A DNA stretch of 64,000 bases from Verrucomicrobiaceae bacterium (GTDB taxonomy: Bacteria; Verrucomicrobiota; Verrucomicrobiia; Verrucomicrobiales; Akkermansiaceae), in NCBI GenBank assembly GCA_027484055.1, contig JAIXQH010000044.1:332325-396324 (forward strand), read 5' to 3'. The translations under genes were made by a program, and so were the position numbers. Shown here in pieces: positions 8,514-18,223 of the stretch; position 1 is the stretch's first letter; each line of letters opens with the position of its first letter. The notes beneath the pieces are model-generated. The model did not search any database, was not told the DNA's origin, and worked only from the letters and a program-made list of their open reading frames with translations.

Positions 8514-11375
8514 TTATGGGTAGCACACCTTGATGTTGCGGACTCGGGCGAAGCTGCCATAGAGGGTCACTGGATCGAGTGTTAGGGTGATCTCCTGCGT
8601 GCCTTTCCATTTGGTGATGGCGGCAAGATCGATCGAAGTCGTTCCCACGCCTGCATCCCCGCATTTTTTCCATACGCCCTTTTCATCCAGAAGACCGATG
8701 ATCGTTCCACTTCCGTTGAGGTCCGGCACCGTGATTTTGAGGATCGGCTTGCAGCTGAAATCAATCTGCTTCAAGGGCAAGGTGACCCGCCCCGACTTCG
8801 CCACGGATCTACCGCTTTCAAAGTAATCGCTGCGAGTCCTGCCGGCCGGCGGGGTGACCTTGATCATGTCGCGATCCACTGTTAACGAAGCGCCGTTCAA
8901 AGCTGTCCATCCCGTGGTGGAATCACAATCGGTGACGTTGACGGCCTTCGGATAAGTGGTCAGAGAGAAATCCTTCTTCCAACGGAAACGGGAATCCTGA
9001 TAGACGATTCTCGCGTTGCCGGGACTGGTCCCTGCCGGTGGGGTGAAGGTGACGACCTGCTTCAAGTTAGATCCTTGCGGCACCGGACCGTGGTCCCACT
9101 CCGCAGGGGATGATGTCCAGCCGGATGGCAGCGTCCAGGTCACTTTACCCGGTTTTCCGCTCTGCCCCGAGGGATTGTGGAGTTGGAATCTGACTTTCAC
9201 GCTATCGCCAGCACCGACGCCATCGGAGTAGGGCTTGGCCACCAAGGCACCCGATTCCTCGGCTAGACCGATGAAATCCGGCATTCCCACGACCTCCACA
9301 TTCTTAGGCAACATGCCCATGAGTTCCTTGACGAAGGTGGGGGAAACCCGGGTGTTGATCGTCAGGAATTTGGGATCTAATCCCGGGTATTCCGCCTCGA
9401 TTTCCTTGATGTCGCTGAGGATGCCTTGTTGTGTGGTTTTTCCGTTTTTCTGGCTCTTTCCATGGAAGCGTTTGTCGTTGCGCACCACTACCGCGCCATT
9501 GTCGAGCCAGTAGGTTTCGGGCCCGCGAGGCGAGGGCAAGGTGCTCATCAGTTTGACACCGGGAAACTCGGACGGCCTGCTGAACTCTTCATACGTTGGC
9601 GAGGAATTGGAATCGTTATCCCAGATATCCACGGCGGGGGAAATCCCCAGCTCGGAAAGCCCGCGGCGTGTGTCTTCCGCATAAAGCTTCAAATTCCGAG
9701 GGGAAAAACTGGAAGCGTGGGTGTAGCCCGCCGTGAATCCCCAGAAGGAGTCTTTCGGCGTGGCCGATTTCGCGTAGAACTCCACCAAAGCCGGGGCAAA
9801 TTTAGCAATCAGGGGATTGAAGCCCCATGTCACGGGCACTTTACCACGGTTCGGATCCTCCCAGTAACCTTCCATCAGATTGTAAGTGAACTCGATGGCG
9901 TCTGCGGACGCCCAACTGAAATTCAGATAGATTTTATTTTCCAACTCTTTGACCTCGCGCACCTGCGGAAGCGGAATCGGACGGCCGGGGGTTTTCAGAG
10001 GAACCCATTGCCAGAAAGAAAAATTCTCGGGAGGTCCACCGGCATAGCGGGCACCGTAAGAACCCATTTTCATGCAGGAATACGACTCGCCTCCGAGCCA
10101 GCCGAAGACCAAGGCGGGAGGTTTAAGATCAGCCAGAATTTTTTCCAGATTCGGATAGCCACCTTCGGTATAGGGCTCCTTTGCCTGATAGAAGAGATAG
10201 GCCTTTTTCGAGATGGCATAGTCCAGCCCCTTGAGAATCCAGGATCCGCCGGAAAAGGAGCCGAACGCGCCCTGCGCGGATTGCTTCCGCTGGTTAGCCA
10301 GCGACCATTCGCACGCTTTTTCCTCATCCTGTTCATATGGAGCGGCTGTCACGAGATCGCGTTTGACGACCAGACCTTTGAAGACGTCCTTTGCGGGAAC
10401 AAAGGGCACGCCTTGCGGATCCTCGCCTTTTGCATTCAGCAGGCGGATCGATTTCACGGTTACGGAGGTGGCCGGGTCGCACGGCGCAATGATCAGTTGG
10501 ACTCTAGTGGCACGGGGATTGAAGAGGCCAGTGGCGGCAAGGTCGGCGGTAAAGGTTCCGGTGATACGGATGTTGGTCAGTCCGGGGATGCTGGTGGACC
10601 GGCAGTTCTCGGGGGTATCCACCGTCGTCGGCGACTTGATCTGCAAGGACCAAGCACCACCCGGGGATAGATCGCTGACCACCACTTCAATCTTCGGGGT
10701 GACATCCACATCCAGATAGACCGTCCGATTGGCAGATCCCGTCCTGTTTGCATTGCCCCCGGGACGGGTTTGCACCGAGAGTCCGCCGGTGGTGGGGCGA
10801 TTCAGCACGGCCACCATCTGGGTCCACTCACCCCCCATCTTCTCATCCTTCCACCAGAAATCGGAGCCCGACAGCATCGCGGTCTGGCATTTCAGGATAT
10901 TTTCGGTGACCGGTAGCAGGTCTTCCTGAGCCGCAAAATTGGCGGCGATCCACGTGTTGTAATACGTGTTCACCTTAGTCTTTTTCACCGGGTCCACATA
11001 GAACGTGGGATATTTCACCAATCCTTTGATCAGCGGAGTGACTCCGTCCGCCCTCTTCATCGCGGCGAACGTGGAGACTGCTTCACCTAACGACTTCAAG
11101 CGGGTGAAGGTGAAGCCCTTTTCCTTTTCCAAGTATTTGATATACACATTATTGGAACCCGCGCACATCCCATGATCCAAGGCGCTCAGAAAAAGACGGG
11201 GAGCATCCCGGTTGACGATTCCCTGGAGTGTGCCGACGAGGTAAAGCTCTTCGACATCCCGAAGTCCGCCGGTGTCCAACAGATAGGCTTGAGTCGCACC
11301 GGAAGCCGCCGTCAAGGTGCCGCAGCAAAGAACGCATGAGAGCGCGGCTATTGTAGTTCGAAAAATATCTTTCAT
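8514..11375 (-). CDS. GxGYxYP-family putative glycoside hydrolase
   Basis: AYLLDTGGLRDVEELYLVGTLQGIVNRDAPRLFL N-terminal signature; ATPKDSFWGFTAGYTHASSF; NEW3-like beta domain near the C terminus; paralogous to the ORFs at 23676 and 37107. Confidence 0.8.
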   Translation of the reverse strand: MKDIFRTTIAALSCVLCCGTLTAASGATQAYLLDTGGLRDVEELYLVGTLQGIVNRDAPRLFLSALDHGMCAGSNNVYIKYLEKEKGFTFTRLKSLGEAVSTFAAMKRADGVTPLIKGLVKYPTFYVDPVKKTKVNTYYNTWIAANFAAQEDLLPVTENILKCQTAMLSGSDFWWKDEKMGGEWTQMVAVLNRPTTGGLSVQTRPGGNANRTGSANRTVYLDVDVTPKIEVVVSDLSPGGAWSLQIKSPTTVDTPENCRSTSIPGLTNIRITGTFTADLAATGLFNPRATRVQLIIAPCDPATSVTVKSIRLLNAKGEDPQGVPFVPAKDVFKGLVVKRDLVTAAPYEQDEEKACEWSLANQRKQSAQGAFGSFSGGSWILKGLDYAISKKAYLFYQAKEPYTEGGYPNLEKILADLKPPALVFGWLGGESYSCMKMGSYGARYAGGPPENFSFWQWVPLKTPGRPIPLPQVREVKELENKIYLNFSWASADAIEFTYNLMEGYWEDPNRGKVPVTWGFNPLIAKFAPALVEFYAKSATPKDSFWGFTAGYTHASSFSPRNLKLYAEDTRRGLSELGISPAVDIWDNDSNSSPTYEEFSRPSEFPGVKLMSTLPSPRGPETYWLDNGAVVVRNDKRFHGKSQKNGKTTQQGILSDIKEIEAEYPGLDPKFLTINTRVSPTFVKELMGMLPKNVEVVGMPDFIGLAEESGALVAKPYSDGVGAGDSVKVRFQLHNPSGQSGKPGKVTWTLPSGWTSSPAEWDHGPVPQGSNLKQVVTFTPPAGTSPGNARIVYQDSRFRWKKDFSLTTYPKAVNVTDCDSTTGWTALNGASLTVDRDMIKVTPPAGRTRSDYFESGRSVAKSGRVTLPLKQIDFSCKPILKITVPDLNGSGTIIGLLDEKGVWKKCGDAGVGTTSIDLAAITKWKGTQEITLTLDPVTLYGSFARVRNIKVCYP

Positions 11376-11452
11376 GAAGTGGATGAGTTCGGTTTATTAA
11401 CTAGATAGTTATTTGATTAATGTAAATTCTAACGGACAAATCGGAAGGAATA

Positions 11453-13939
11453 TCACCGGGGCGTCACTGGAAGCACCCGGTTCGCCACGGCATGGCAATG
11501 AAAAGGTTCCGCCAATCGATCAATTGTGAAATCTCTGGAGCCGCTGGCACCGGCCACGAAGGTGTGTGAAATCCAAATGCCGTTGTTTTGGCCGTAAAGA
11601 TCCTGATCGAGCAGGAAACGGTCTCCCTCCGACTCGAAATTCAACGGACGACCACCCGGCGCTTCAGACCCGACACTGAAGAAAGTGGTCTCATAGGTCG
11701 CGCCCGGAGATAGATTCGTTAGCCTCAAGGTGCGAGGGTAGCCTTCGCCAATGAAGCCGGCGGCAAGGGCAGCGCCGGCACCGGTAATGGAGTGATCGGT
11801 GTCGCTCCCGTTCACAGCCTGACCGCCGATTTGGAAGCCATCACCCGCGAGAGCCGAGGCTTGGAAGTCAACCCCGTTGACCCTAACCGCTGGGCCGGCG
11901 AGATTCACCGCCATAGTGTAGGGCGTGCGGCTTGAGATCCCCGAAGTTTCATCGCTCGTCCACGCGCCGAATTTCCAACCACTCTCGACAGCTCTAACGG
12001 TGTAAGTCTTAATTCGCGTAGAATCCGCAGAAGTGACCGTGTATTTTACCGGTCGGGTGAAATCACGGGCGATTTCCGCTTTTTGATCGCACGTGGCGCT
12101 CAAGGACATCCTGTAAGGGATGATGAGTTTCCTTAAATCGGTTCCCTGAGGGACGGTCACTACGATGCTCTTTTTCGACTCGTCAATGACCGACGGCATA
12201 CCCGGCATGCCGAAGGACTTGATATCCGCTTCGCTTGGAGGAGGCGTGAAAAACCGGACTTCGGAAATCCCGGTATTCGCATCGTCACCGCTGAAGTTTT
12301 CGGTGACGTGAATTTGAATGTACCGAGCGGTGACTGGAGCAGGAAATGAATAATCATCTCCCGCGTAATCCGCGAGGCCACTCGCCGGGCGAAAAGTGAA
12401 ATTTTTCACCAGCTTGCCCCATGCTGGACCTTGTGAGGTGTAGTCGCTTCCATCAGCAGGCAGCGTCGAGCCTACATAAATTCCGGCGACTTTGACACCT
12501 CGACCGACCAAGCCCGCTTCATTGTAATTCCATAGATGAAAGCCACCGAGGATCTGGGGGTGGCCGAGATCAAAGGTGATCCAGGTCCGCCTCGTCCCGT
12601 TGCTTTGCCACATCGTCCCACCGGCATTGGTGGCGCAGGTGGAGTCAGGCGTGATCCATTTGAAGGGTGGATGATTCATGCCTGTGCCGTCGATCGCATG
12701 GATCGGAGAGCGGACTCCGCCTGCATCGGCATGTTGACTTTGCGCGGTGACCGCGACGGGCGTCACGAGTTCTCCCGGCAGCGAAGTGGCGGACTTTGGT
12801 ATGTAGAGAAAAGGATTTCCGATGAAGAGAAATCCGGAAATGACATTCCCGTTGGGATATTCGGCGAAGAAATCCACCTCGGACTGTTTTTTCGCCGCCA
12901 GATAGGCTTTCCCCACATAATCGCCTGCCTGGATACTTTCGAAGATTTTCTCCTGACGCCAAACACCGCCACTTCTCACTTGCCCGATCAGTGCCTGCCC
13001 GATGCCCTCGCCGAAAACATAGGCCATGCCGGTATTGGGTGAGTTGCCCTCCTTATAATTGCGATACCAGCTTGAATCATAACAGCCATTGTGAATCGTG
13101 AACAACGCCCCGCTCTTGATCGGGACGACATCGCTGGCCTTAGCCGACGTGGGCCAGAAGCCCATGGAGTTGTGGGTCGAGTGAATTAAAATCCACTGCA
13201 TGGTGTAATTACGACTGCTGAGGGCCTTCAGATAGTCGTCTGCCGTCGGATCAATTTTTCCGCCTAACATTTCGACGCCTCGGGTGCCAAAACGCTCGTA
13301 GCCAAGCTGATCGGCGTAATGTCGGTTTGCTTCGCTCCAATGTCTGCCGGTCACGGCCAGGGCGCGGGGTTCGATCCGGGTTTTACCCTGATAGTATGCA
13401 TGGGTCTTTTTGAAAAACTCCCGAAGCTTGGTGATTCCTGAATCGTTTGGATCCTCGACCGCACGGATATTGGCCACCCAGATCTTCACATTCGGCGGCC
13501 CGTTGGTATAGCGCGCCCGTTCGTTGTCCGCATCCGAGAAATCTAGGTCGAAGTCTTCATAATAAAGGGGATTGGGATTGAGGCCCTCATGCATGTAATA
13601 CAGATGCATGGGAACATCCCCAACCAGGACAACTCCGCTGATACCATGGGTGTTGAACGAGTCTTTGATGGTGGCGCGAACCTGCTCGGGGCTGGTCCAG
13701 TCTCCTTGGATGATCCCTAGGTTGACCGGAAAGCGGGCTTCGACGTTCTTTTTATACTGTTCGATTTCCGGCACCAAAGCACGGTAGGTCTTGGACTGCA
13801 CAAGCAGTGCCACTTTGTCCCGAGCGGGCGCTACCAAAGCGTCACTCTCCCCATTTCGACTCACGACCGCAGTTGATTCGCCTGCCAAGCACGAGGCCGA
13901 GAAATTCGCTAGGAAAACACAGAGACAAATAATTTTCAT
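11453..13939 (-). CDS. Peptidase C25 (gingipain)-like caspase-fold protein with discoidin-like and C-terminal beta domains
   Basis: VALLVQSKTYRALVPEIEQYKKNVEARFPVNLGIIQGDWTSPEQVRATIKDSFNTHGISGVVLVGDVP; WILIHSTHNSMGF and LFTIHNGCYDSSW resemble the His and Cys dyad regions; followed by FDLGHPQILGGFHLWNYNEAG discoidin-like segment. Confidence 0.6.
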   Translation of the reverse strand: MKIICLCVFLANFSASCLAGESTAVVSRNGESDALVAPARDKVALLVQSKTYRALVPEIEQYKKNVEARFPVNLGIIQGDWTSPEQVRATIKDSFNTHGISGVVLVGDVPMHLYYMHEGLNPNPLYYEDFDLDFSDADNERARYTNGPPNVKIWVANIRAVEDPNDSGITKLREFFKKTHAYYQGKTRIEPRALAVTGRHWSEANRHYADQLGYERFGTRGVEMLGGKIDPTADDYLKALSSRNYTMQWILIHSTHNSMGFWPTSAKASDVVPIKSGALFTIHNGCYDSSWYRNYKEGNSPNTGMAYVFGEGIGQALIGQVRSGGVWRQEKIFESIQAGDYVGKAYLAAKKQSEVDFFAEYPNGNVISGFLFIGNPFLYIPKSATSLPGELVTPVAVTAQSQHADAGGVRSPIHAIDGTGMNHPPFKWITPDSTCATNAGGTMWQSNGTRRTWITFDLGHPQILGGFHLWNYNEAGLVGRGVKVAGIYVGSTLPADGSDYTSQGPAWGKLVKNFTFRPASGLADYAGDDYSFPAPVTARYIQIHVTENFSGDDANTGISEVRFFTPPPSEADIKSFGMPGMPSVIDESKKSIVVTVPQGTDLRKLIIPYRMSLSATCDQKAEIARDFTRPVKYTVTSADSTRIKTYTVRAVESGWKFGAWTSDETSGISSRTPYTMAVNLAGPAVRVNGVDFQASALAGDGFQIGGQAVNGSDTDHSITGAGAALAAGFIGEGYPRTLRLTNLSPGATYETTFFSVGSEAPGGRPLNFESEGDRFLLDQDLYGQNNGIWISHTFVAGASGSRDFTIDRLAEPFHCHAVANRVLPVTPR

Positions 13940-14940
13940 AATCGTGTTAGTAAAGGGATTTCGTTTCTCATTGGGTCTATATTACAACCGCCTTGGATAG
14001 AATTGTCACCAGACCAAGCAGTCCGGATTCGGCGAGCGGATCGTCTTTCTTCTAAAGTCGTGTGGTCATGAAGGTCAATCGTCCCCCAAGGCTTAGATTT
14101 GCCCTCCTGCAACCATTGCGGCCACACTTTAACCATGCCGTTCGGATTGCTATCAGAGCCCTCCTGCAAGTGCTCATCGCCGATCATCCGATTGATCCAC
14201 AGGTTTACAACATTGATCTCCAATGGATTTTCACCGTCCTTCAGTGCATCGCTCACGTTCATGCGGAACGGCGGTTTCCAGAGGAGGCCGAGCGGTTTAC
14301 CGTTGAGCGTCAGCTCAGCCATGACCGCCACTTTCTCTAAGTCTAGCAGGAAATGGCCCCGCTTCGCATGGAATTTTGTACGATAGGTCGCGTGGTCGGA
14401 ATAGTCTTTGATCCCTGCATCCTGATTCTTACTCCAGTCTAGGAGCTTATGAAACATACCTGACTGAGCTGGGCCGCCCCACTTCGGGTCAAGGGTCACC
14501 CGCCAAGGCCCTGTGATTTCCTGGACCGGGCTGGTTTCCACCCAGTTTTTCCCGTTGCCTTGGGTAGACTTTGTCGGTTGGCAGAAGATTACGAACACCG
14601 AACCGTTCGGTTCGAGGCGGAAAGACACGCGGGTGATGCCGTCTTTGATCTCAAAGCACTTGGCCTGCTCGGTAGGGCCGGTGTCCGGCCACCAGAGCTC
14701 CGCTTGCTTGCCAGTGACGCGGAATTCTGCGACAGCATCCACCTGTTGGGGCTCGAGATTCGCCATTACAGCGACGGTGATGCCTTCCTTGGTCAGGTTG
14801 TCGTTTGCAGGAAACCAAAAAAACCACGGCCGCGCCGAGGCGGGCGGCGAGACGAAGTCGTTCGCCAATTCATCGGCAAAACCGCTGGTGGTGAGCGCCA
14901 GCAACGCGAGCAGGAGTTTTTTATCGTACCTGTAATTCAT
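13936..14940 (-). pseudogene. GH106 with catalytic core deleted and frameshifted C terminus
   Basis: N-term PPASARPWFFWFPANDNLTKEGIT is fused directly to VMANLEPQQVDAVAEFRVTGKQAELWWPDTG, the C-terminal third of GH106 (compare 29997-33257). Downstream the homologous frame reads GRLTFMTTRL*KKDDPLAESGLLGLVTILSK, offset from the ORF frame. Confidence 0.9.
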
Positions 14941-14983
14941 TGTATATGGCGTTTCGGTTATAGTCATACGCTCCGCTTGCTCG

Positions 14984-17900
14984 TCAGCGGTTAAGCTCGA
15001 ATTCATAACTACCGGAACCGACTTCCAATAGAGTCTCTTCGCTGGCTGAGGCGGAAATGATTTTGATTTCAGAAACCTGTTTCAACGGCATGCCGCTTTC
15101 TTGGATACTTTCCATTTTTGCGGCCGGTAGGTGCACGATGGCCCGGGTGTTGGCGGGAATCGTGACGCTTAATTTCCAGTTTTCGCCTTCCCTGCGACAA
15201 TCGACTGCAATCGTCCCATGGAGCGATTCATAGGAACCTTTTACCCACTGCAAGTCAGCCGGAAGCGTCGGTTTAATGTGAAACCGGGAGAATCCGGGGC
15301 CGGTGAAGTCGGGCTGGATTCCCGCCACATCATGAAAAAACCATTCATTGATTTGCCCCAACATGAAATGGTTCTGGGAATTCCCGCCACTCCACGACTC
15401 CGTCAGGCTGGTGGCGCCGCGTTTGAGTTGATAACCATATCCGGGTTTATCGGACTGGTTGTTTATAGCGTATATCACATCGGAACGTCCGGCATCGGCC
15501 AAAGCACGAAGCAGGTAAACATAACCCACGTCACCGGCTGTGATATTTTTTTGCTGAACATCTTTGACGAGGTTTTCCAGAACGGCGGCGCGGGCCGAGT
15601 CCGGAACCAACCCCATGACTAGGGCGATGGCATTGGCACATTGGGAGCCTGTGGCGACTTGTGCGGTATCTGGGTTAAAAAACTTGGCGATGAATTTCGT
15701 GCGAATCTGATCGGCTAAATCACTGTAGGTCTTTTCGTCGTCGGCCTCCCCTAAGAGCCGGGCAGTTTGCGCCAGAATCCAAGCGTTTTTATAAAAATAG
15801 GCCGTTGCGGTGACGGCTTTGGGCGTCAGTTGGGCCGGGCCGGGGCCCTTGGGCCCAATGTCATACCAATCCCCTAAGCCATGATCGACGATCAGGTCCT
15901 TGGATTGTGAAAAGAGATAGGCTTCATAGCGTTTCATCATCTCGTAAGCCCGCTCCAGATCCTTCTTGTTTCCATCGAACAGATAGCTCTGCCAGGGCAC
16001 AAACAGGGCTGAGCTTCCCCACTCGGGGGAATCCCGGAATCCCCCCTTAAACACAATGTATTCAGGCGCGATATCGGGGACCAAACCTTCCGGCGTTTGG
16101 GCATCCATCATATCCTGTACTATTTTGCCGAACAACGGCCCTAGGGTAAAGTTGTAGCGAAGGGCGGGACCGTTGAGATGGACTTCTTCAAGCCATCCCC
16201 GCTTTTCGCGATGAGGGCAATCGGTCAAAATGCTCACCATATTGCTGCGCTGGGCCCAGCGAACCAGATCGTAGATGCGATTAAACAGCTCGTTGGAACA
16301 CGAGAACGCGCCCGCCACAGGACTCTGCGCGTGGATGACCTGTTGGCGGATTGATTCAACTTTCGGCAGTTCGCCCCCGGGGCTGGCAGGGAACTTTTCC
16401 ACCTTTAGGTAACGTGCGCCGCGATAAAAGAACCGTGGCCGCCACTGCTCGGTCCCGCTGCCGGAGAGAGTATAGGAATAAAACATTTTCTCACGGCCCA
16501 TCGCGTCGGTGATCGCGCCATCGGCACCGATGAGCTCCGAGGGGGTCAAGCGCACCGAGGATCCTTCCGGACCGCTCACCGCTATTTCTGGAAAGGTTGA
16601 GGCGTTCTGACCGAAATCATAAACCGTGACGCTGGGACTGAGCTCCTTGGAGGACTTCATTTCCAGCGGTTCAATCTGCCGGACCAGCCACGCTTGAGAC
16701 GATTTACCCCGGAGCACCCCGGCGGGGCCAGACAGCGCGACCGCGGGTTTCCAGTCCGGGGTCGGATGAAAGGTCGGCGTGCTCCAGCCTGGTTGTGCGC
16801 GCCGGGCATCATAGTCTTCGCCACCATAAGGCCCGGAAAACAGGATGGGGCTTGGCCCTGCGGACCAGGATCCGTCGGTGACCACTGTCTCGCTGCTTCC
16901 ATCTTGGTATTGAAGTTCTAGTTTCCCGCGTAAAGTGAGCGGGCCGTAGTGAGTATATCCGGCCGAAACGCGGCCACTTTTTTCATTAAAATACATCCCT
17001 CCATCCAGCGTTACCCCGAGTGTGTTTGTTCCCGCCTTCAGCAACGGGGTCAGATCTAGCGTATCGTATAAAACCGTTTTCTTGTAGTCGGTCCATCCCG
17101 GCGTAAGAGGTCGTCCTTCGACGGGTTCCTTTCCGTTAACCTCCAATGCATAGTGACCAAGCCCACAAACATGGAAAAGGGCACGCTGCAAGGCTGGACG
17201 AACGCCAAAGTCGCGCCGCAGGCGGATGGTAAAGACTTTCTCCTTAGTCGCTTTGGAAAGAACATCTTCCCCGTTTTTTCCACTGACTAATGCAGCTATA
17301 CCCCATCCATACCCCTCCACGCTGGAGGCGGCGGCCACTTTTTGTTTCAGCGCCACATTGCGTCCGGCAGCCATCAAATGGACTTCGTTCAGAGCCCATA
17401 AAAATTGCTCCCCCGGTTTCCGTTTTGGATATTCGCAGGGAACAATTTCCGTGATCCGAACTGCCCGGATTTTCGAACCGTCGAGCGGGAACTCGACAAG
17501 GTTCATTCCGGGATTCGGGAAATCGCTTTCACTCTGGTCCACGACGGTCTTTGGGGATTGAAAATCTGGATTGGCCGAGACCTCGATTTTGAACCGCTTG
17601 GGAAAACCAAAGCCGTCGATTCCCTGGTGCGAAACCGGGAAAATTCGAATTTTCTCCACCGGTTGATCCTGGTCGAGGGTGATTTGCACCCACTCATTGG
17701 TTGAAGGCAATGCCGTGGGCTTGCCATGAAATCCGTTCAATGCCACCGCCGGGGGCTCCGGCGTGGGATTGGTAGCGCCGATCCACTGTGCCCCGCCCCA
17801 ATCTTCCGGACGCAACAACCCAGTCGTCCATGAGGAAATGGCGCTCCAATCACCGGGCTGACCGTTTTGATCCCAGACCCGCACCTTCCAATAATAGGCT

Positions 17901-18223
17901 TTCGAAGAGGCGAGCGGCGTGCCGGCATAAGGAATGCCTAGAGACTCGGATGAGGTAATTTTGCCAGAGTCCCAAATATCCGCTTTGCTTTTTTCGAGTT
18001 GGGCGGTTTCGGACGCAACCAGAATCTGATAGGCCGCCTGGGATTGATTCCGCGCCGAGGACTCAAGCTTCCAGGAGAGAAGGGGGGCAGGATTGTCGAT
18101 TCCCATGGGATTGCCATGCGCATCACAACTCATCCCCACTGTGGTCAACGCTTGAGCAGACAGCGAGAACCAAGCCAGCAGTATACCTGCAATAAATAAA
18201 CTTAGGTTATTGTTTTTTTTCAT
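14984..18223 (-). CDS. GH78 alpha-L-rhamnosidase, secreted
   Basis: MSCDAHGNPMGIDNPAPLLSWKLES..QAAYQILVAS..WDSGKI; TDCPHREKRGWLEEVHLNGPALRYN. Confidence 0.93.
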   Translation of the reverse strand: MKKNNNLSLFIAGILLAWFSLSAQALTTVGMSCDAHGNPMGIDNPAPLLSWKLESSARNQSQAAYQILVASETAQLEKSKADIWDSGKITSSESLGIPYAGTPLASSKAYYWKVRVWDQNGQPGDWSAISSWTTGLLRPEDWGGAQWIGATNPTPEPPAVALNGFHGKPTALPSTNEWVQITLDQDQPVEKIRIFPVSHQGIDGFGFPKRFKIEVSANPDFQSPKTVVDQSESDFPNPGMNLVEFPLDGSKIRAVRITEIVPCEYPKRKPGEQFLWALNEVHLMAAGRNVALKQKVAAASSVEGYGWGIAALVSGKNGEDVLSKATKEKVFTIRLRRDFGVRPALQRALFHVCGLGHYALEVNGKEPVEGRPLTPGWTDYKKTVLYDTLDLTPLLKAGTNTLGVTLDGGMYFNEKSGRVSAGYTHYGPLTLRGKLELQYQDGSSETVVTDGSWSAGPSPILFSGPYGGEDYDARRAQPGWSTPTFHPTPDWKPAVALSGPAGVLRGKSSQAWLVRQIEPLEMKSSKELSPSVTVYDFGQNASTFPEIAVSGPEGSSVRLTPSELIGADGAITDAMGREKMFYSYTLSGSGTEQWRPRFFYRGARYLKVEKFPASPGGELPKVESIRQQVIHAQSPVAGAFSCSNELFNRIYDLVRWAQRSNMVSILTDCPHREKRGWLEEVHLNGPALRYNFTLGPLFGKIVQDMMDAQTPEGLVPDIAPEYIVFKGGFRDSPEWGSSALFVPWQSYLFDGNKKDLERAYEMMKRYEAYLFSQSKDLIVDHGLGDWYDIGPKGPGPAQLTPKAVTATAYFYKNAWILAQTARLLGEADDEKTYSDLADQIRTKFIAKFFNPDTAQVATGSQCANAIALVMGLVPDSARAAVLENLVKDVQQKNITAGDVGYVYLLRALADAGRSDVIYAINNQSDKPGYGYQLKRGATSLTESWSGGNSQNHFMLGQINEWFFHDVAGIQPDFTGPGFSRFHIKPTLPADLQWVKGSYESLHGTIAVDCRREGENWKLSVTIPANTRAIVHLPAAKMESIQESGMPLKQVSEIKIISASASEETLLEVGSGSYEFELNR

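Noticed and set aside
9426-10670. 414-aa plus-strand ORF
   Set aside because: Antisense to the GxGYxYP gene; no recognisable domain.
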